The position numbers and the translations under genes were made by a program. Shown here piece after piece: positions 43,201 to 46,340 of a DNA stretch of 46,340 nucleotides. The DNA is from Desulfobacteraceae bacterium (GTDB lineage Bacteria; Desulfobacterota; Desulfobacteria; Desulfobacterales; JAABSP01), in contig JAABTM010000006.1 of NCBI GenBank assembly GCA_011389855.1, forward strand, positions 1 to 46,340. Reading direction: 5' to 3'. The notes beneath the pieces are model-generated. The model had not been told where the DNA came from and made no database searches. It saw nothing but the letters and a program-made list of their open reading frames with translations. Positions within the stretch are counted from its first letter, which is position 1; each line of letters starts with the position of its first letter.

Positions 43201-43654
43201 AGCCAAGATCTATCTCAGCAAACGGATGAAGCGCCGCTGGTACGACCCGGGCCAGGAAGTGGTCCGGCAGGGGGACGCCGGCGACTCCCTTTTCGTCATC
43301 GCCGAGGGCGTGCTGAGCGTCCGGGCCAAATCCGGCGAACGGGAAGCCATGGAAGTGGCCCGGCTGGGCGCCGGCGATTTCTTCGGGGAGATGGCCCTGC
43401 TCACCGGCGAACCCCGCACGGCCACCCTCGCGGCGGTTACCGACACCCTGCTCTACGAGATCACCAAGGAGGACATTTCCCCCCTTTTGGAGCGCCAGCC
43501 GGAGATCTCCTGGTCCCTCACCGATGTCCTGGTCAAGCGGAAACAGGCCACTGCCACCGCCACCGCCAAAACCGTCTCGGATCGCGAAGCCGAAAAGACC
43601 CTGTCGGCCCAGATTCTGGGCAAGATTCAGAAGTTTTTCGGGTTTAGAAGCTGA
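40211..43654 (+). CDS. Fusion: periplasmic binding protein, Cys-loop-like domain, MscS channel, cNMP-binding domain
   Basis: This 1147-residue protein has an N-terminal membrane anchor (about 8-27), then a branched-chain-amino-acid-type periplasmic binding domain (about 37-410, IALACSMTGESAGVG, SPAATNVKIT). Next, about 440-625, comes a beta-rich domain whose YTGIRINSI...ETF...DFYLWF pattern resembles the ligand-binding sandwich of bacterial Cys-loop channels. Membrane helices begin near 634. An MscS pore and beta domain covers about 745-975 (LGLAIQINIANIFSG). A cNMP-binding domain (about 988-1100) has FFGEMALLTGEPRTATL with the phosphate-binding Arg. It should be an inner-membrane channel gated by periplasmic ligand and cytoplasmic nucleotide. 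It lies 38 bases after the Cas6-like gene, possibly co-transcribed. Confidence 0.85.
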   Translation: MNTKRLYLWSVIGGFLVIAIVLGLACYPYFQKDDDALHIALACSMTGESAGVGNAFLQGIELYLDRVNRQGGVNGKQVVLDVYDDRNRPELAEKRAADIVEDGRAVAVIGHYYSSCSIRAGEIYKTYKVPAVSPAATNVKITQDNPWYFRTIFNDRSQGRFLATYANKVFGYKTASIIHENQEYGAYLAKVFEQTCSALDVEVKYKWGFDAKDDLLDQNLIQIVNELQYKPDAGAIFLATHAPEGARLVRLMKDSLVENPIMAPDAFSSESFRDIFREFPKERTNPGFYTDGMYVTTPLIFDTTNEQGLQFREAYMDAYGEEPGWHSAFAYDTAMILVAALEKTGVAGRPETVETDREKIRRFLANLTNPYDAIEGVTGYNYFDDKGDSQKPIFIGVYRRQNIVSAMTQFRPIPNLNDVPNFDKAVKEGRILLFDGRYSYKINVVYTGIRINSITDVDPETFNATIDFYLWFRYRGDIDLKNIEFLNALEPVRLGEPVREQIEGDQVYHLYHVKAPFQSDFLPGQHIFGQHILGIRFRPRGLDRNNLIFVKDVLGMRLKKGVSPAENLRENGVMASTEGWRISRAWFFQDIAEKDSLGDPDYLHLPTGALEFSRFNVGIRIKPDRFSLRREVPEAWAGWMLLIAALVSLFLSQSIKGRLPRVVSLRLNPKSKILWGLQILVASVLLLSAEVYLLQQMGPRLNATYFETVRTVFDVLWWLAAAHFLSVGLERFIWVPLEERTGRDIPHIVRNIIAFIIYMMALFAIVAFVFDQKLTSLLATSGVIAMILGLAIQINIANIFSGIAINLERPFRIDDWVKIGSFTEGKVVDINWRTTRLLTRDRTILSIPNSQASESSIENFSFPNDTYFKYFTVHVEPHHEPERVKKVLLNAALATDGVVYDPPPATRFLGLTDEMTGPSRAWAANYLISVVVRDYGMKFAHNEMIWLNVWTHLHHAGIRLLTERHEIQMAIKGKKETVARPLSLLQEMDIFDPFSHEAKIYLSKRMKRRWYDPGQEVVRQGDAGDSLFVIAEGVLSVRAKSGEREAMEVARLGAGDFFGEMALLTGEPRTATLAAVTDTLLYEITKEDISPLLERQPEISWSLTDVLVKRKQATATATAKTVSDREAEKTLSAQILGKIQKFFGFRS

Positions 43655-43685
43655 ACGCATAAAAACATCCACACGGAGGAAGGGC

Positions 43686-43757
43686 ATGCGGTTTGGGAAA
43701 AAATCGAGGGTCTCCGGCTCGGAAGAGCAAACACGGCTGACCGGCGGGGTCTATTGA
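43686..43757 (+). pseudogene. Truncated 5' end of a gene at the island border
   Basis: A 23-codon frame (MRFGKKSRVSGSEEQTRLTG...) follows a very good ribosome site (CGGAGGAAGGGC) 32 bases after the channel gene. It stops exactly where the border repeat begins. The arrangement suggests that the rest of a downstream gene was cut off when the repeat and cassette DNA arrived. The lost product is not recognisable. Confidence 0.5.
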
Positions 43758-43854
43758 AATATCCCAACAAAGCGAATTCAACGGCGCCGCTCGCCATTTG
43801 CCGCGCGGTCGGGCGGGATCAAATTTGGTATATTGATTCCAGCAATTCACCTAA
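43756..43854. repeat. Border repeat, copy B (uninterrupted)
   Basis: These 99 bases match 20361-20562 apart from a few changes and the 104-bp insert there. They hold a single CCGCGCGG at 43801-43808, where the other copy carries the small element. Confidence 0.92.
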
Positions 43855-44204
43855 TAAGGTTAATCATTACCCAAAAAGAGGGATTATTTTTGTTTTAACG
43901 CCGGCGTTTTGTTGACATTCTCAGACGTGTCGATCATGCTTGATTTCCATTTGTCGTTCAACATTAACATTTGCGCAATACCCGACTTTGCCGGAAAAAG
44001 GCGACAGTCGGATAAAATCAATATTCTGCATGTTGACCGACAAAATCTTGCCAAGCAATGAAATGGAATGGATAATAAAATAAAGAGGTTGGCAGAAAAG
44101 AATTTGACGTATAGCGGTAAGTCTGGTTTGTGGGAGGAATGCTTTTATTTCGAGTGTTGGCCGGAAACCGTATAATCACTGGTTAGACGCACGAAAGGAA
44201 ACGA
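43855..44204 (+). promoter_or_regulatory. AT-rich gap with a TATAAT box and an attI/attC-type core site
   Basis: No reading frame of note is present; GC content drops sharply from the preceding gene. Near the right end are TATAAT (44171-44176) and GTTAGAC (44182-44188), which fits the GTTRRRY core at which integron cassettes join. I could not find the matching RYYYAAC and inverted arm of a full attC upstream, so this may be an attI-like or degenerate site. A ribosome site (AAAGGAA) precedes the next ATG. Confidence 0.45.
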
Positions 44205-45005
44205 ATGTCAGAGAAGAATCTGATCAAGTCCGAAATCCTTACAACACCTGATTACTACTTCGCAGCTCAGCAAAAGACCCTTGAAGCGAGAATTAAAGAA
44301 ATCAAGATTCCGCAGGAGGAGGAGGCGGGTATCGTAGCCGAAAAGGCTGCAAAGACAGTGCGTGATAAGCTGCTTGGCCTTTTTAAAGTGGGCGAGTTAA
44401 TCAGTGAGATATTAAACTGGAACGAATCTGTGGATGCAGACCTTCGAGAGGCAAAGAAGGAGTTTCTTCTCGCGCAGTACGTACAGGCCAGCGAGAATAA
44501 TGAAATAGCCATTAGCCAACTTCGCGATTTTCTGTCGAGCCCGCAGGGGAACACTTTATTCAACAAGATCGTACGCATTTTAGACGATTCGCCACCAGAT
44601 CTCGAACTTGCTAACCACCTTTCGAGCGCCCTGCAACATATCGTGAGCAGCGATTTCATTAAGCTATTCGAGGCTCACAGGTACGCTCTTGCGCAAATCG
44701 AGCGTCTCACGGCCCAAGCACTGACCATTCTCAGCGACTATCGAGCCTGGCCTCAGGTCAAGCTGGGCAGCTTTAATGCCAGCGGAAGCAGAGTCACCTC
44801 GGATTGGTTGATGGAATTCACAGGAACATATGCCCAAACGAAGCAAATTTCCGACACCGCCATGGAGAATCGAGTTCGCCACTCTGTGAACGAACTTATT
44901 TCTGCAAGGTTTATCGAAGCCCATCTTGTTGGCGATGGAGGGATTGCAAAGTGTGTCGTGACAGAGGTCGGCCAAACGTTGCTGCCGTATGTGAACAACG
45001 CCTAA
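44205..45005 (+). CDS. Cassette-borne hypothetical protein
   Basis: This 266-residue soluble protein is not recognised. It begins with a charged region (about residues 25-60, KTLEARIKEIKIPQEEE) and continues as mostly helices. The C-terminal 65 residues (MENRVRHSVNELISARFI, then VTEVGQTLLPYV) look like a winged-helix fold, as in some regulators. GC content is well below the neighbouring core genes. The stop codon lies inside the first bases of an attC-like site, and a GTTAGAC core lies just before the start, so the gene forms a typical integron cassette. Function unknown. Confidence 0.65.
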   Translation: MSEKNLIKSEILTTPDYYFAAQQKTLEARIKEIKIPQEEEAGIVAEKAAKTVRDKLLGLFKVGELISEILNWNESVDADLREAKKEFLLAQYVQASENNEIAISQLRDFLSSPQGNTLFNKIVRILDDSPPDLELANHLSSALQHIVSSDFIKLFEAHRYALAQIERLTAQALTILSDYRAWPQVKLGSFNASGSRVTSDWLMEFTGTYAQTKQISDTAMENRVRHSVNELISARFIEAHLVGDGGIAKCVVTEVGQTLLPYVNNA

Positions 45006-45055
45006 CCTGCGGGGGACGACAAAAAGCGCACCGCCGTTGACTTGCCGGTTTAGAC
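45000..45055 (+). other. attC-like recombination site 1
   Basis: It runs from GCCTAAC (RYYYAAC type) to GTTTAGAC, close to but not exactly GTTRRRY (one extra T). The inner part (GGGGGACGACAAAAAGCGC) is clearly related to site 2. It overlaps the stop of the preceding gene, as attC sites often do. Confidence 0.6.
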
Positions 45056-45068
45056 ATCAGGAGTCATT

Positions 45069-46054
45069 ATGGAAGAAAATCTTACACCAGTCGAACAACT
45101 CTCATACAGCACCGTAAGAATTGAAGCAGATTCAACTGATGGCGGTGTCAGCACAGGAACAGGTTTCTTTTTTAAGCTAAAAGAAAATGCAGATGGATCT
45201 CATATACCAGTTATAGTAACAAACAAGCATGTAGTTTCCAACACAACAAAGGGACGGTTTCAACTTACCTTAAAAGATGGTTCAGGAAAGCCATCTATAC
45301 GAGATCATTTCTCTTTCGAGCTTGATCAATTTGAAAAAAGGTGGATTCCTCATCCGGATGGTAGCACTGATCTGTGCGTAATGCCTATAGCGCCTCTTCT
45401 TAATTTGGCCAAAGAACAAAATAAAGAATTCTAGGCCTTGATCATCGTTTCGGCCATTCACCTGCCAGCGCCCCTTCAGGGCGCATTGGGGGGGGGTCGC
45501 TCCCTTCCTGGGGTTGAAACCCCAGGCTGTATGCCTTTGCCGCTCCGCGGCATTCATTGGCCGAAACGATGATCAAGACCGAATTCTATTTCATTTCTCT
45601 CACAAAAGAATTGTTACCAGCCGCCGCTGATTTTAATGATATGTTCGGTATGGATGATATAACTATGGTGGGTTATCCCATTGGGATTTGGGATAGTGTT
45701 CACAATTTGCCGGTCTTTCGAAGAGGCATTACCGCTTCAAATCCTAAAAATGATTGGAATGATAGAAAAGAATTTTTAATCGACTGCGCATGTTTTCCAG
45801 GCTCAAGCGGTTCTCCTGTTCTTCTGCTTAATATAGGTGGTTATTTTTCGAGAAAAGGAATGAATTTAGGCGGAATACGATTGAAATTGTTAGGGGTACT
45901 ATATGCGGGACCACAACACACAGCAACTGGTGAAATAGAAATTATAAATGTTCCTACAAAGCAGCAGCCTATTGCGGTTTCACGTATACCTAGTAATTTA
46001 GGCATAGTTATAAAATCTGAGAAACTCTTAGATTTTGAAAACAGCTTTTCTTAA
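45069..46054 (+). pseudogene. Trypsin-like serine protease gene split by a small element
   Basis: The two parts encode one trypsin-2-type protease. The first (45069-45434) has His54 in VIVTNKHVV and Asp101 in GSTDLCVM. The second has the nucleophile in FPGSSGSPVL (Ser195 of the repaired sequence). Removing the 147-bp element and one copy of GAATTCTA restores one frame of 276 residues with no other change (NKEFYFISL). Without it translation stops right after the left target copy. The complete protein would be cytoplasmic (no signal peptide), as are trypsin-like partners of several defence systems, though its role is unknown. It ends just before attC site 2. Confidence 0.85.
45434..45580. mobile_element. 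147-bp inverted-repeat element (MITE) with 8-bp target duplication
   Basis: The terminal inverted repeats are 22 bases with one mismatch (inner part CTTGATCATCGTTTCGGCC). The target GAATTCTA is present exactly on both sides (45426-45433 and 45581-45588). The interior has no gene but several hairpins (CCTGGGGTTGAAACCCCAGG, GCCGCTCCGCGGC). A decayed relative of its right half lies at 27884-27942. It would need a transposase supplied elsewhere. Confidence 0.92.
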
Positions 46055-46055
46055 T

Positions 46056-46117
46056 GTCTAACCTCGCTGGTGCAGGGGACGGCAAAAAGCGCGCCGCCCC
46101 TGACCAGCCCGTTAGGC
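46056..46117 (+). other. attC recombination site 2
   Basis: A 62-base site with GTCTAAC at the left and GTTAGGC at the right, fitting RYYYAAC and GTTRRRY. The arms GCTGGTGCAGGGGACGGC and GCCGCCCCTGACCAGC can pair with a few bulged bases, as folded attC sites do. Confidence 0.78.
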
Positions 46118-46150
46118 AAACAATGTCCATTGTTAGATTATAGGCAGAAA

Positions 46151-46340
46151 ATGAAGCAAACTGGGATACTTGACAACAAATCTCTGGGAAATGTTGTTTC
46201 CGAAATCAAAGGAAATATTTCTGCCGGATGCACTCTCTCCGTGGTTTCCGCTCTGTTTTCTCTTTACGCCTATGACGAGCTGAAAAAGGAGCTTTCAAAG
46301 GTTTCCAGGTTCAGGCTCCTTGTTCCAAGATATGGCGGCG
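46151..46340 (+). CDS. N-terminus of a probable PLD-type helicase (cut by window end)
   Basis: Sixty-three codons are visible. The LSVVSALFSLYAYDELKKEL, then SRFRLLVPRYGG pattern is like the phospholipase-D-like start of large SNF2/DEAD helicases found in defence islands, where it reads roughly SVVSAYFTIYAFxxLKxEL. The sequence runs out before any helicase motif, so this rests on the N-terminus alone. It starts 34 bases after attC site 2 and may be the next cassette or the first gene beyond the array. Confidence 0.5.
   Translation, partial: MKQTGILDNKSLGNVVSEIKGNISAGCTLSVVSALFSLYAYDELKKELSKVSRFRLLVPRYGG

Noticed and set aside
44100-44190. Complete attI with an integrase gene upstream of the first cassette
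   Set aside because: Only the GTTAGAC core is visible; the upstream DNA has no integrase-sized frame on either strand.
43690-44200. Phage or plasmid replication origin in the AT-rich gap
   Set aside because: No iterons, DnaA-box cluster or replication gene is present; the low GC is better explained by foreign cassette DNA.
35000-46340. CRISPR array near the RAMP operon
   Set aside because: I looked for regularly spaced direct repeats of 25-40 bases on both sides of the operon and found none; an array elsewhere in the genome remains possible.

Overview
The window looks like chromosomal DNA of a GC-rich anaerobic deltaproteobacterium (Desulfobacterota, probably a sulfate reducer of the Desulfobacteraceae/Desulfosarcinaceae type). 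The main clues are a membrane-anchored tetraheme class III cytochrome c, a class III (PhaC/PhaE) polyhydroxyalkanoate locus, and high-GC housekeeping genes (mfd, surA, mgtE, recO, rlmN) read by family resemblance. The assignment is an inference: there is no rRNA here.

Layout. (1) 1-2516 is the 3' end of a BREX-type defence island: the end of an AAA ATPase gene, the stump of its TOPRIM-like partner, and brxL. The island stops at a tRNA-Arg gene, followed by tRNA-Thr, both on the minus strand with their own promoters and terminators. (2) 3035-11478 is a core block: mfd, two SurA-type chaperone genes, mgtE, recO and a CNNM/CorC-type CBS protein. (3) 11.5-22.5 kb is a lower-GC accessory island: an ATPase-nuclease fusion; a coupled pair made of a CbiG-labelled protein and a 1715-aa DUF4011-helicase-Vsr-like protein; a stretch of gene fragments; and a PARIS-like ATPase/DUF4435 pair. 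The PARIS-like pair is flanked by two copies of the 3' end of the neighbouring CDP-alcohol phosphatidyltransferase gene. (4) 22.6-26.8 kb holds that transferase, cytochrome c3, rlmN and a ubiG-like methyltransferase. (5) 26.9-34.9 kb is a PHA storage cluster: a coiled-coil protein, phaJ, a triple-GAF protein, phaC-phaE, the regulator phaR, two phasin-like proteins and a second synthase-like protein. Candidate PhaR operators lie between the divergent phaR and phasin genes.

(6) 35.1-40.2 kb is the most unusual part: a tightly coupled operon of a 1076-aa protein with three Cas7/RAMP-type domains and a long helical insert, a small zinc-finger protein, and a Cas6-like RAMP protein. No cas10, cas1, cas2 or CRISPR array is visible. 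The insert places a helical segment between the first and second RAMP domains, which resembles the Cas7-Cas11-Cas7-Cas7 order of type III-E gRAMP/Cas7-11, but the protein is shorter and has different partners. Immediately downstream, in the same direction, is a 1147-aa fusion of a periplasmic binding protein, a domain resembling the Cys-loop receptor ligand-binding sandwich, an MscS channel and a cyclic-nucleotide-binding domain.

(7) 43.7 kb to the end is a second accessory zone. A truncated reading frame and a ~99-bp repeat (also present at 20.4 kb) mark the border. Beyond it come gene cassettes with attC-like recombination sites and no integrase gene in view. One cassette, encoding a trypsin-like protease, is split by a 147-bp inverted-repeat element with an exact 8-bp target duplication. 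The window ends in the start of a probable helicase gene.

All functional calls are from reading the sequence and family knowledge; no database search was run.
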